64,000 nt of DNA, taken from NCBI GenBank assembly GCA_028281105.1, contig JANQKQ010000048.1, positions 1 through 64,000 of the forward strand, written 5' to 3'. The notes below the pieces were generated by a model. That model was not told the origin of the DNA. It searched no databases and saw nothing but the letters and a program-made list of their open reading frames with translations. Below, one piece after another: positions 57,544 through 64,000 of the stretch (positions are counted from its first letter, which is position 1; every line of letters begins with the position of its first letter). The position numbers and the translations under genes are program-made. Source of the DNA: Rhizobiaceae bacterium (lineage in GTDB: Bacteria; Pseudomonadota; Alphaproteobacteria; Rhizobiales; Rhizobiaceae).

Positions 57544-58167
57544 ATGGCTGCTTTTGCCGAAAGCGAGAAAATCGAGCATCCATCGGAAATCCCCGCGGTG
57601 GATCGCCGATATCAGCGTGTCGACGTCACTTTGTTCGGCCGCTATATGCTCGCCAACAAACAAGAGTTCCCCTGCCAGGTGCTCAACATGTCGCCCGGCG
57701 CGGTGGCCATGGTCACGCCGCACAGCGGCCAGACGGGCGAACGCGTTGTTGCCTATATCGATCATATCGGCAGGCTGGAAGGCGAGATCGTGCGCCTGTT
57801 CGACGGCGGCTTCTCCATGAGCATCAACGCCACCGAGCGCAAGCGCGACAAGATGGCGGCGCAGCTGACCTGGCTCGCCAACCGTCATGAGCTCAACCTG
57901 GCCGAAGACCGCCGCAACGAACGCCTGATTCCCAAACAGCGCGTCAGCGAGGTCCGGCTCGAAGACGGACGCGCCTACAAGGTGCGCATCATCGATTTGT
58001 CGCTTTCCGGCGCCGCCTTCGAGATGGATGTGCGCCCGGCGATCGGCACAATCCTATGGCTCGGCAACCTGCGCGGACGGGTGGTACGCCACTTCGACGA
58101 CGGGGTCGCGGTCGAGTTCGCGGCGGTGCAAAGCAAAGACTCGCTGCAGCAGTTCCTGGCGAATTAA
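57544..58167 (+). CDS. Tandem PilZ-domain protein
   Basis: A 207-residue protein with two PilZ domains. The first has RRYQRVDV (21-28) and NMSPG (48-52), in which Asn replaces the Asp of the D/NxSxxG motif. The second has RRNERL (123-128) and DLSLSG (151-156), an intact c-di-GMP-binding pair. It probably responds to cyclic di-GMP through the second domain. The ATG at 57544 has only a weak ribosome binding site; GTG at 57532 is in frame. Confidence 0.85.
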   Translation: MAAFAESEKIEHPSEIPAVDRRYQRVDVTLFGRYMLANKQEFPCQVLNMSPGAVAMVTPHSGQTGERVVAYIDHIGRLEGEIVRLFDGGFSMSINATERKRDKMAAQLTWLANRHELNLAEDRRNERLIPKQRVSEVRLEDGRAYKVRIIDLSLSGAAFEMDVRPAIGTILWLGNLRGRVVRHFDDGVAVEFAAVQSKDSLQQFLAN

Positions 58168-58494
58168 TTTTTCTCCCACAGCCTTTCGTTCCGGCCCGCA
58201 GCGCCTGCGGGATGCGCCGCCTTGCACGCCGTTGGCGGTCAAAGGGCGCGCCCTGCCGCCGATACACAATGGCGATCGCAAGAAACTCTCATACATTTCA
58301 ATTGGTTGCGCGTGGATCGGCAGGATTCGAATCAAATTTGAATGAAAACGAAATAAAATTGAATACAAATACTCATCTTGATTTTTACTTATAATTCTCA
58401 ATACAAGATGACATTTTAACTTCAATTGCTCAGGTAATATTTCTATCATCTCAATTTCTATGTGCCAGATTGCTTCCACAAACAGGGGAGCGTC
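58168..58494. other. Spacer with strongly AT-rich patch
   Basis: From about 58310 to 58465 the sequence is dominated by A and T, in sharp contrast to the surrounding DNA. It probably contains the promoter of the BTLCP gene, but no single -35/-10 pair stands out. A minus-strand frame across it is an Ile-rich product of base composition and is not credible. Confidence 0.6.
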
Positions 58495-59118
58495 ATGTCA
58501 CATTCATTCTCAAAAGCGATGCGAGGCTGGCGGGTGTCAGCTTTGGCGGCGGTCGCATTGTCGATGACCATATCCGCTCAGGCCTTCTCGGCTCCCAGCC
58601 ACATCAAGGTGCTGGGACGAACCTCGCAGCCGATCGGCCACTATGAGTATTGCAAGAAATACTCGGGCGACTGCCGCATTCGTAGCCGCAGCACCCATCC
58701 GACCGAGCTGACGCGGCCGCGCTGGACCGATCTGGTCGAGATCAACGCCCATGCCAACCGCACAGTCACGCCGATTACCGATCTGCAGTTCTACAATGTC
58801 GAGGAATTGTGGACCTATCCCAAGAATTACGGCGACTGCGAGGATTATGTGCTGCTCAAGCGCCATCTGCTGATGGAGCGCGGCTGGCCGGCTTCCAGCC
58901 TGCTGATCACGGTGGTCACCCAGCCCAATGGCGACGGCCACGCGGTGCTGACCGTGCGCACGGACCGGGCCGAGTATGTGCTCGATAATCTGAGCAACAA
59001 GATCCTGCCGTGGGCGGAAACGCCGTATCGGTTCCTAAAACGCCAGTCCGCCAGTCACTCCGGCCAATGGGTGGCGCTGGACGACGTGCGCAACGTGGTG
59101 GTCGGCAGCGTCGACTAA
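58495..59118 (+). CDS. Transglutaminase-like cysteine peptidase, BTLCP family
   Basis: A 207-residue exported protein with a signal peptide (cleavage near AQA-FSAP, residue 30). The triad is Cys115 in YGDCEDYVLLK, His149 in GDGHAVLTV and Asp164 in YVLDNLS, as in the bacterial transglutaminase-like cysteine proteinases related to LapG. The start at 58495 follows GGGGAG. Members linked to c-di-GMP systems cleave surface adhesins; that role here, near a PilZ gene, is only suggestive. Confidence 0.9.
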   Translation: MSHSFSKAMRGWRVSALAAVALSMTISAQAFSAPSHIKVLGRTSQPIGHYEYCKKYSGDCRIRSRSTHPTELTRPRWTDLVEINAHANRTVTPITDLQFYNVEELWTYPKNYGDCEDYVLLKRHLLMERGWPASSLLITVVTQPNGDGHAVLTVRTDRAEYVLDNLSNKILPWAETPYRFLKRQSASHSGQWVALDDVRNVVVGSVD

Positions 59119-59195
59119 CGCAACAGACGGTTTGGAGGGGCCTCCAGTTTGACCCGGTCGCGTCCCTACCCTCCCCGTCCCACCTGACCGGGTCC

Positions 59196-59235
59196 GGAGC
59201 CGGCCTTTGTAGTTAGGGGCCGGCTCCATTTTTTT
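59196..59235 (+). terminator. Rho-independent terminator after the BTLCP gene
   Basis: GGAGCCGGCC (59196-59205) pairs with GGCCGGCTCC (59218-59227) and is followed by ATTTTTTT. It ends the plus-strand transcript about 80 nt after the stop, before the convergent DksA-type gene. Confidence 0.88.
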
Positions 59236-59294
59236 GTGCAGTCGGGCTGCCGCAGCCCTTTGGGGAACCGACGAACCTCTACCGCAAGCTCTCG

Positions 59295-59636
59295 CTAGCC
59301 TCCAGCACCCTTCCGCTCGCCCTCCATGCAATTCCGGCACTTCGTTGCAAACGGTACCGCCAGCAGGCGCTCTTGGGAAATCGGTTCGCCGCAGGAAAGG
59401 CAGATGCCGAAGCGGCCGTTTTCGATGCGGCTTAAGGCGGCTTCGATCGAGGCCAGCTCGCTTTGGGCCTGGTTGCCCTGGGCCTCCAGCACCTCGTCGT
59501 CTTCGTGTTCCGTCGCTGCATCCTCGAAATCTGGGGCGACCGGCTCGTCCAGTTGGTCTTCAATGCGCTCGAGCCGCCCCAGCAGTTCGTTCCTGCGGCT
59601 CTCCAGGATGGACTTGAACTCATCGACTGTCGTCAT
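59295..59636 (-). CDS. TraR/DksA family zinc-finger protein
   Basis: A 113-residue protein with an N-terminal coiled coil (FKSILESRRNELLGRLERIE), an acidic stretch, and the DksA-type C4 zinc finger with Cys79, Cys82, Cys100 and Cys103 (CLSCGEPISQERLLAVPFATKCRNC split). It is shorter than E. coli DksA, as in many alphaproteobacterial relatives, and may bind the RNA polymerase secondary channel. The ATG at 59636 follows GGGAGG. Confidence 0.88.
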   Translation of the reverse strand: MTTVDEFKSILESRRNELLGRLERIEDQLDEPVAPDFEDAATEHEDDEVLEAQGNQAQSELASIEAALSRIENGRFGICLSCGEPISQERLLAVPFATKCRNCMEGERKGAGG

Positions 59637-59689
59637 CTTGTACCTCCCTGGGCCCGTCCGGTTCGCGGCGGACCCGTCACTGCACAATG

Positions 59690-60235
59690 TCAGGGCGAGC
59701 GCGCCTGCGCGAATTCCAGAAAGCCGGAGACAAATCGCTTCAGCGCATCCCAATCGGTGAATTCGTAGTTGCGGGACGTGTCCACCGGTCCGCCCTCGGC
59801 GGCCGAGATGCGCTTCATCATCCAGCGCTTGAAGAAATCGTATTCCAGATATTTCAGGGCGCCGGCGGCGTTATGGACCTGGTCGGCCGCCCAGCCGGTG
59901 CGCTCGAACAAGGTGGTTGGAAACGCAGTCGCTTCCGCCACCTCATCGGCGTCATCGCTGTTGATGGCCAGGGTGACGCTGACGAAGGCGCATGGCTTGT
60001 CTTTAAGCGCGTGTTTCCAGTTCTGGACGAACCGAACCAGGGCCGCGGGATAGTCGCCGATGTGGATGGGCGCGCATAACACCGCCGCGTCGAAATTGCC
60101 CGGATCCAAATAGCCGGTATCGGACGCGCGGGTCACGATGACCTCGTGGCCCGCATCCTCGATTTGCCCGGATATGGCGCCGGCGATCTTCTTTGTGTGT
60201 CCTTCGACGGTGTCGAACAGAACCAGGATACGCAT
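59690..60235 (-). CDS. Flavodoxin-like protein (HemG-type)
   Basis: A 181-residue flavodoxin-fold protein with the FMN phosphate loop DTVEGHTKKIA (8-18) and a C-terminal segment (LEYDFFKRWMMKRISAAEGG) found in protoporphyrinogen dehydrogenase HemG and close relatives. A role in heme synthesis or general FMN-dependent reduction is possible. The start at 60235 matches the loop position; the ribosome binding site is weak. Confidence 0.75.
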   Translation of the reverse strand: MRILVLFDTVEGHTKKIAGAISGQIEDAGHEVIVTRASDTGYLDPGNFDAAVLCAPIHIGDYPAALVRFVQNWKHALKDKPCAFVSVTLAINSDDADEVAEATAFPTTLFERTGWAADQVHNAAGALKYLEYDFFKRWMMKRISAAEGGPVDTSRNYEFTDWDALKRFVSGFLEFAQARSP

Positions 60236-60416
60236 TTTCCAAACCCGCTTCGGCTTCAAGTTGGTTCGATCGTCGCGATGATCCCTGGTTAGCAAGTCGG
60301 GGCGGGGTTCGGATTGATCTCGATCAAGGTTCCCTCGCACACGGATTGCGGGTGCAGGACCGATCTAAGTCCTCACAAGATATTGATTTTTCAAGATAAT
60401 ATAGCAGGCGCCCTGG

Positions 60417-60941
60417 TCAGGCCGGCTCGAACCCCTCGGCGAACCGCTTCGCGTTCATCACGTAGATTTCCGCCGAGCGGCGCAGGGCCTCGATTGCGGC
60501 CTCGTCGAGTTCGCGAACCACCTTGCCCGGCGCGCCGATGACCAGCGAGCCGGGCGGAATCTGCTTGCCTTCGGGGATCAATGCGCCGGCGCCGATCAGG
60601 CAGTTGTCGCCGATCACCGCGCCGTTGAGCACGGTGGCGCCCATGCCGATCAGGCAATTGTCGCCTATCGTGCAGCCGTGCACGGTCGCCTGGTGGCCGA
60701 TGGTGCAGCCGACGCCGACGGTTAGCGGGCAGCCGGGGTCGGTATGCGCGACGCAGTTCTCCTGGATGTTGGTGCGCGCGCCGATCGTGATCGGCTCGTT
60801 GTCGCCGCGAATGACGGTGCCGAACCAGATGCCCACATCCTCGCCGATCGTCACGTTGGCGATGACGATGGCCGTGGGCGCAATCCAGCAGAAACCCGCC
60901 GGCAGGCTGGGGCTGATCTTGTCGAGACTGTAGACGGGCAT
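60417..60941 (-). CDS. Gamma carbonic anhydrase-like protein
   Basis: A 174-residue left-handed beta-helix protein of hexapeptide repeats. The zinc histidines are His66, His83 and His88 (ENCVAHTD, GHQATVHGC), as in YrdA/PaaY-type gamma carbonic anhydrases. NTIGDN-type turns repeat throughout. Many such proteins have weak or untested hydration activity. Confidence 0.9.
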   Translation of the reverse strand: MPVYSLDKISPSLPAGFCWIAPTAIVIANVTIGEDVGIWFGTVIRGDNEPITIGARTNIQENCVAHTDPGCPLTVGVGCTIGHQATVHGCTIGDNCLIGMGATVLNGAVIGDNCLIGAGALIPEGKQIPPGSLVIGAPGKVVRELDEAAIEALRRSAEIYVMNAKRFAEGFEPA

Positions 60942-61001
60942 GGCGCGAGTTGGAGACCCTTTGTTGGAGCCCGGCCCGGGCCGCCGCTTGCTTCGGTCTG
61001 T

Positions 61002-61337
61002 CTAGGACACCGACGCAAATCCCGAGCGGGCCAGCAGGACGAACTGGATGGCGAAGAAGCCCGAACAATAGCTCCAAATCATCGACAGGGCCAAGCCAAA
61101 CGCGGCCAGCCAGTTCGATCCGCCGCGCGTGCGCCACACGATGAGCGATCCGCGCGCCACCAGATAGGGCCCGGTGACTGCGCACACGACGAAAGCGCTC
61201 ACCACCTTCCAGCGCGCATCCAAAGGAAAGCGCACGCCCGGAGGTTCGCCGATTGCGCGCCACAGCGCGTCGGAAGTGCCCGCCAACACAAACCCGAAGG
61301 CCAGCACGAATATCGAAAGAACCAGACCGTCCCACAT
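61002..61337 (-). CDS. Small multi-span membrane protein of unknown function
   Basis: A 111-residue protein with three or four hydrophobic segments (1-20, about 44-60, 72-102) separated by a charged loop (EPPGVRFPLDARWKV). No known motif. It lies between the carbonic anhydrase and DUF3126 genes on the same strand. Codon use matches the neighbours, supporting a real gene. Function unknown. Confidence 0.75.
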   Translation of the reverse strand: MWDGLVLSIFVLAFGFVLAGTSDALWRAIGEPPGVRFPLDARWKVVSAFVVCAVTGPYLVARGSLIVWRTRGGSNWLAAFGLALSMIWSYCSGFFAIQFVLLARSGFASVS

Positions 61338-61424
61338 GGTCCGAACCCCTGTTCACCCTCTTTCTAAAGTGTTTTCGGCTTGGGAGGATAGCAGCAAGTT
61401 TCGTGCCAAGTGGGCGGCGAACCC

Positions 61425-61634
61425 TTAGTCGAGGTCGATGTCGAGGATCGCCATGGAGAAGTTATAGGACAACTCGCCTTCGTCCTCGTCGCGATAGAGC
61501 ACGCCGAGGAACTCGTCGCCGAGATAGACTTCCGCCGAATCGTCCTTTTTGGGCCGGGCGCGCACCTGCAGGCCCGGTGTCTGAAATACTTTCTTGAAGT
61601 ATGCGTCGAGTTTGCGCAGTTCGTCCGGCTTCAC
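61425..61634 (-). CDS. DUF3126 family protein
   Basis: A 69-residue protein recognised as DUF3126 by MKPDELRKLDAYFKKVFQTP, the KDDSAEVYLGDEFLGVLYRD core and the acidic end DIDLD. This small family occurs next to cysE in many alphaproteobacteria, as here. No function is known. Confidence 0.88.
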   Translation of the reverse strand: MKPDELRKLDAYFKKVFQTPGLQVRARPKKDDSAEVYLGDEFLGVLYRDEDEGELSYNFSMAILDIDLD

Positions 61635-61745
61635 GTCGTACCCGCCTTTGCGATTGGTCAGTTCCGCCCGGTTGTGGCACGAGGCCGAAGCCGCTGTAAA
61701 GCAGGCCGCATCGATAACGCCGCCGGCGGTTAAATCCGATGGGGA

Positions 61746-62600
61746 TTAATCGCGATCTTCGTCGGCGAGGATCTGGTTCATGGTGCGCGAAGGTTCCGAG
61801 CAACCGGCCATGCCGACGACCTTGGCCGGCACTCCGGCCACTGTGACCTTGGCCGGCACGGGCTTGAGCACCAGCGAACCGGCGGCCACCCGCGAGCATT
61901 CGCCCACCTCGATGTTGCCGAGCACGGTGGCGCCTGCACCCAGCAGCACGCCGCAGCCGATCTTGGGATGGCGGTCGCCGCGCTCCTTGCCGGTGCCGCC
62001 CAGGGTCACCTGGTGCAGGATCGACACGTTGTCGCCGATGGTGGCGGTGGCGCCGACCACCACGCCGGTGGCATGGTCCATGAACAGACCGCGGCCGATC
62101 CGCGCCGAAGGCGCTATATCGGTCTGGAAGACCTGCGAGGAACGGCTCTGCAGAAGCAGCGCGAAGTCCTTGCGGCCGTGGGTCCAGTTCCAATGGGCCA
62201 GCCGGTAGGTCTGGATCGCGTGGAAGCCCTTGAAATAGAGGATCGGGTCGATCAGCCGGTCGCAGGCGGGGTCGCGATCGTAGACCGCTGCGATGTCGGC
62301 GCGCAGCACCTCGCTCCACTGCGGCGATTGCTCGAGCATGGTCTCAAAGCTCTGGCGGATCAGTTCGGCGGAGAAGTCTGCGCTGCCCAGACGATCGCAG
62401 ACCCGCTGGATCACCGCGTCTTCCAGGGAGAAGTGGTTGAGGATGGTGGTGTAGATGAAGGTCGACATCACCGGCTCGGTCTCGACCACTTTCTGCGCTT
62501 CGTCGCGCACCGCCTTCCACACCGGATCGAGCGCCGGGGAAGCCGCCACGGATTCGTCCTCTCCTGCTTCGTCCAGCACGCTGTGCTCGCGTTCGCTCAT
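61746..62600 (-). CDS. cysE: Serine O-acetyltransferase
   Basis: A 284-residue CysE. The N-terminal helical domain (ETMLEQSPQWSEVLRADIAAVYD) precedes a left-handed beta helix with the active-site segment HQVTLGGTGKERGDRHPKIG. It acetylates L-serine for cysteine synthesis. The C-terminus (NQILADEDRD) may bind CysK as in other species. Divergent arrangements and operon order with DUF3126 are typical. Confidence 0.95.
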   Translation of the reverse strand: MSEREHSVLDEAGEDESVAASPALDPVWKAVRDEAQKVVETEPVMSTFIYTTILNHFSLEDAVIQRVCDRLGSADFSAELIRQSFETMLEQSPQWSEVLRADIAAVYDRDPACDRLIDPILYFKGFHAIQTYRLAHWNWTHGRKDFALLLQSRSSQVFQTDIAPSARIGRGLFMDHATGVVVGATATIGDNVSILHQVTLGGTGKERGDRHPKIGCGVLLGAGATVLGNIEVGECSRVAAGSLVLKPVPAKVTVAGVPAKVVGMAGCSEPSRTMNQILADEDRD

Positions 62601-62688
62601 GACCGGTCTCCCTTCAAGGCGTATCCCCTTATTATAGGAAGCGAATCGGCGCCAACAAGGTTTCGGTGAAGGGTTTGCCGACGCCGGT

Positions 62689-63438
62689 TCAGGCCGGCCG
62701 CGCTAGAAACTCCACCACGCCGGCCTTGTACACCTTGTCGCCGACGGCGCGCATGTGGTCGCGGCCGGGAATCGGCAGATGGCTTGCGGCGGGGATCATT
62801 TCGGCCAGACGGTCGCCGGAGCCGGCGACCTCGTCGTCGGTTCCGATCGCCACCAACACCGGATTTTCGATCGTCGCCAGCTCAGCCGGCGTGAAGGGTT
62901 CGCGTTGGGCGATGCACGCGGCAAGGGCGGCAAGGTCGCCGCCGGTCTGGTCGGCGAACTGACGGAACGCGCGCCCGGTTGCGTCGCTGACATCGGCCAG
63001 GGAAGGCGCCAGCAGGGCGTTGCGCACCGCTTCCCAGCGCCGGGAATCCTCGATCATGGCCGTACCCCTGCCGGCGAAGACTGCCTTCATCAGCCGCGTG
63101 CCCGCTTTCAATGCCAGCGCGCAGCAGATGTGCGCACCCATCGAATAGCCCATTGCGTGGGCGCGCTCGATGCCCAGATGGTCCAGCAGTTCCGCCGCGT
63201 CGGTGACCATGTTGGCGAGTTGGTAGTCGGCGGGTTCGTAGAACTTGCTGCTGGCGCCGTGGCCGCGGTTGTCCAGCGCCACTACCCGGTATCCTGCATC
63301 GCACAGGGTTCTGACCCAGCCGGTGTTCAGCCAGTTGACCTCCTTCGTCGATGCGAAACCGTGCACCAGCAGGATCGGCTCGCCATCGCCTTCGTCGAGA
63401 AAGGAAATCTTCGCGCTAGAAAGGGATGCCACCGGCAT
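62689..63438 (-). CDS. Alpha/beta hydrolase
   Basis: A 249-residue alpha/beta hydrolase with the oxyanion segment LLVHGFAS (23-30), nucleophile elbow GYSMG (97-101, Ser99) and catalytic His228 in GRDHMRAVG. An acidic residue after the sixth strand (GTDDEV, about 199-204) completes the triad. Substrate unknown; esterase or C-C hydrolase are possible. It follows cysE on the same strand in opposite reading direction to the zinc-finger gene. Confidence 0.85.
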   Translation of the reverse strand: MPVASLSSAKISFLDEGDGEPILLVHGFASTKEVNWLNTGWVRTLCDAGYRVVALDNRGHGASSKFYEPADYQLANMVTDAAELLDHLGIERAHAMGYSMGAHICCALALKAGTRLMKAVFAGRGTAMIEDSRRWEAVRNALLAPSLADVSDATGRAFRQFADQTGGDLAALAACIAQREPFTPAELATIENPVLVAIGTDDEVAGSGDRLAEMIPAASHLPIPGRDHMRAVGDKVYKAGVVEFLARPA

Positions 63439-63618
63439 CTGTCGTCTCCTTGGTTGCGGGGGAAGCGGCCGCCGTCACCAACAGCAATCCGCGTTTTGCC
63501 GGCCGCGTCAACAAGGTGCTTGCCTAAGGCCGGCTTTGTTCTACAAAAGGCGTGGGCCTGCCCGCCTTTCGACCGGCAGGCTGCGCCGCCAGCCGATCCA
63601 CATGAACGGAACCATAAA

Positions 63619-63882
63619 ATGGCTCAACACGCGATCGCCCATTTCCAGAACGACCTCGGCGTCGCCGAAATCGAGATCGGCGTCACCGAATTCATGTGCT
63701 GCGGCGCGTCCGACCCGCATGACCATCCGCACGTCTATCTCGACATGGGCGACGAGCGCGAGATCGTTTGTCCGTATTGCTCCACCTTGTTCAAGTTCTC
63801 ACCCGCGCTGGCAGCCCATCAATCCCGACCGGAGGGTTGCCTGTATCGGACAGCCGCTAGGCCGCAGGAAACCGGCGGCTAG
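63619..63882 (+). CDS. CHCC-type zinc-finger protein (NDUFS6-like)
   Basis: An 87-residue protein with a CHCC zinc finger: cysteine at 27 or 28 (TEFMCCGA), histidine at 36 or 38 (HDHPHVY) and Cys51 and Cys54 (EIVCPYCST). It is related to the NDUFS6 accessory subunit of mitochondrial complex I, present in alphaproteobacteria. The ATG at 63619 has a weak GGAA upstream. An FAD-binding gene follows after 27 nt. Confidence 0.85.
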   Translation: MAQHAIAHFQNDLGVAEIEIGVTEFMCCGASDPHDHPHVYLDMGDEREIVCPYCSTLFKFSPALAAHQSRPEGCLYRTAARPQETGG

Positions 63883-63909
63883 ATCCTTCACAAAGACCGG
63901 CACACGGCC

Positions 63910-64000
63910 ATGACACCACCAGCGGCAGCTTCGTCAAAGCGCGGCCGCACCGCGATCGTGTGTGGCGGCGGCATCGCCGGCCTGACCTGCGCATTGTGTC
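63910..64000 (+). CDS. FAD-dependent oxidoreductase, N-terminus only (cut by window end)
   Basis: A reading frame opens at 63910 and runs off the window. After a short polar leader it gives TAIVCGGGIAGLTCALC, a GxGxxG dinucleotide-binding motif of the FAD-dependent monooxygenases such as UbiH-like or salicylate hydroxylase-like enzymes. Only 30 codons are present, so the exact family cannot be decided. Confidence 0.6.
   Translation, partial: MTPPAAASSKRGRTAIVCGGGIAGLTCALC

Noticed and set aside
58054..58479. A 141-codon minus-strand frame over the AT-rich patch
   Set aside because: The Ile-rich start reflects base composition, and the rest is antisense to the PilZ gene.

Overview
The window is high-GC, densely packed bacterial chromosome. 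It looks like an alphaproteobacterium of the order Hyphomicrobiales (Rhizobiales) or a close relative. The evidence is a set of lineage-typical genes and neighbourhoods: MipZ beside a VWA protein and a TIM14-like J protein, an adaptor/unfoldase pair clpS-clpA, a phasin with PhaR-like operators, DUF1489, an IalB-family protein, a BTLCP peptidase, DUF3126 beside cysE, a CHCC zinc finger, mfd-sdhE divergent from recG, and recG-DUF502-glmS-glmU. I cannot name the genus. No phage, transposase, integrase or CRISPR array is visible.

Layout. 1-8019: the tail of an upstream unit (terminator), then a promoter and an eight-gene plus-strand operon that mixes CoA chemistry (class III CoA-transferase, crotonase, 3-hydroxyacyl-CoA-dehydrogenase-like protein, metallo-beta-lactamase hydrolase) with acid-sugar chemistry (Zn alcohol dehydrogenase, KduD-like SDR, 2-keto-3-deoxygluconate-type kinase). 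It is headed by a solute-binding-fold protein that has no signal peptide. Two genes face it: a formylglycine-generating enzyme with both catalytic cysteines and a Gfo/Idh/MocA oxidoreductase. Together they suggest a catabolic locus for an unidentified, possibly sulfated, sugar-acid-like substrate. 10433-19193: thrS, yidD, an IscU-like scaffold gene, folE, hisI, an inserted-looking low-GC gene with a repeat-rich 1 kb spacer, a patatin phospholipase, cytochrome b561 and a CBS protein. 19353-26008: rhomboid, anmK/tyrS, the pseudouridine operon psuK-psuG, and recA with an SOS-like promoter. 26318-37687: an acidic low-complexity protein, clpA, clpS, phasin, a DD-carboxypeptidase, DnaJ-like, VWA, mipZ, DUF1489, L-serine dehydratase and a 38-residue membrane protein too small for usual gene callers.

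37951-55568: Nudix, glutathionyl-hydroquinone-reductase-like GST, DUF922 lipoprotein, IalB, an orphan oligopeptide-type binding protein with a FrnE-like DsbA protein, mfd, sdhE, recG, cytochrome c', DUF502, glmS, glmU and ccdA. 55968-64000: tRNA-Lys(TTT), a strong candidate structured small RNA on the minus strand, a PAS_5 protein, a tandem PilZ protein, an AT-rich patch, a BTLCP peptidase, a DksA-type zinc finger, a flavodoxin-like protein, gamma carbonic anhydrase, DUF3126, cysE, an alpha/beta hydrolase, a CHCC zinc finger, and the start of an FAD-dependent oxidoreductase cut by the window edge.

The observations I rate highest are the mixed CoA/acid-sugar operon, the candidate structured RNA ending at 56451, the heptad-repeat N-terminal extension of YidD, the apparent insertion between hisI and the patatin gene, and twin 12-bp palindromes upstream of cytochrome b561. 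Families were assigned by reading motifs. No database search was run.
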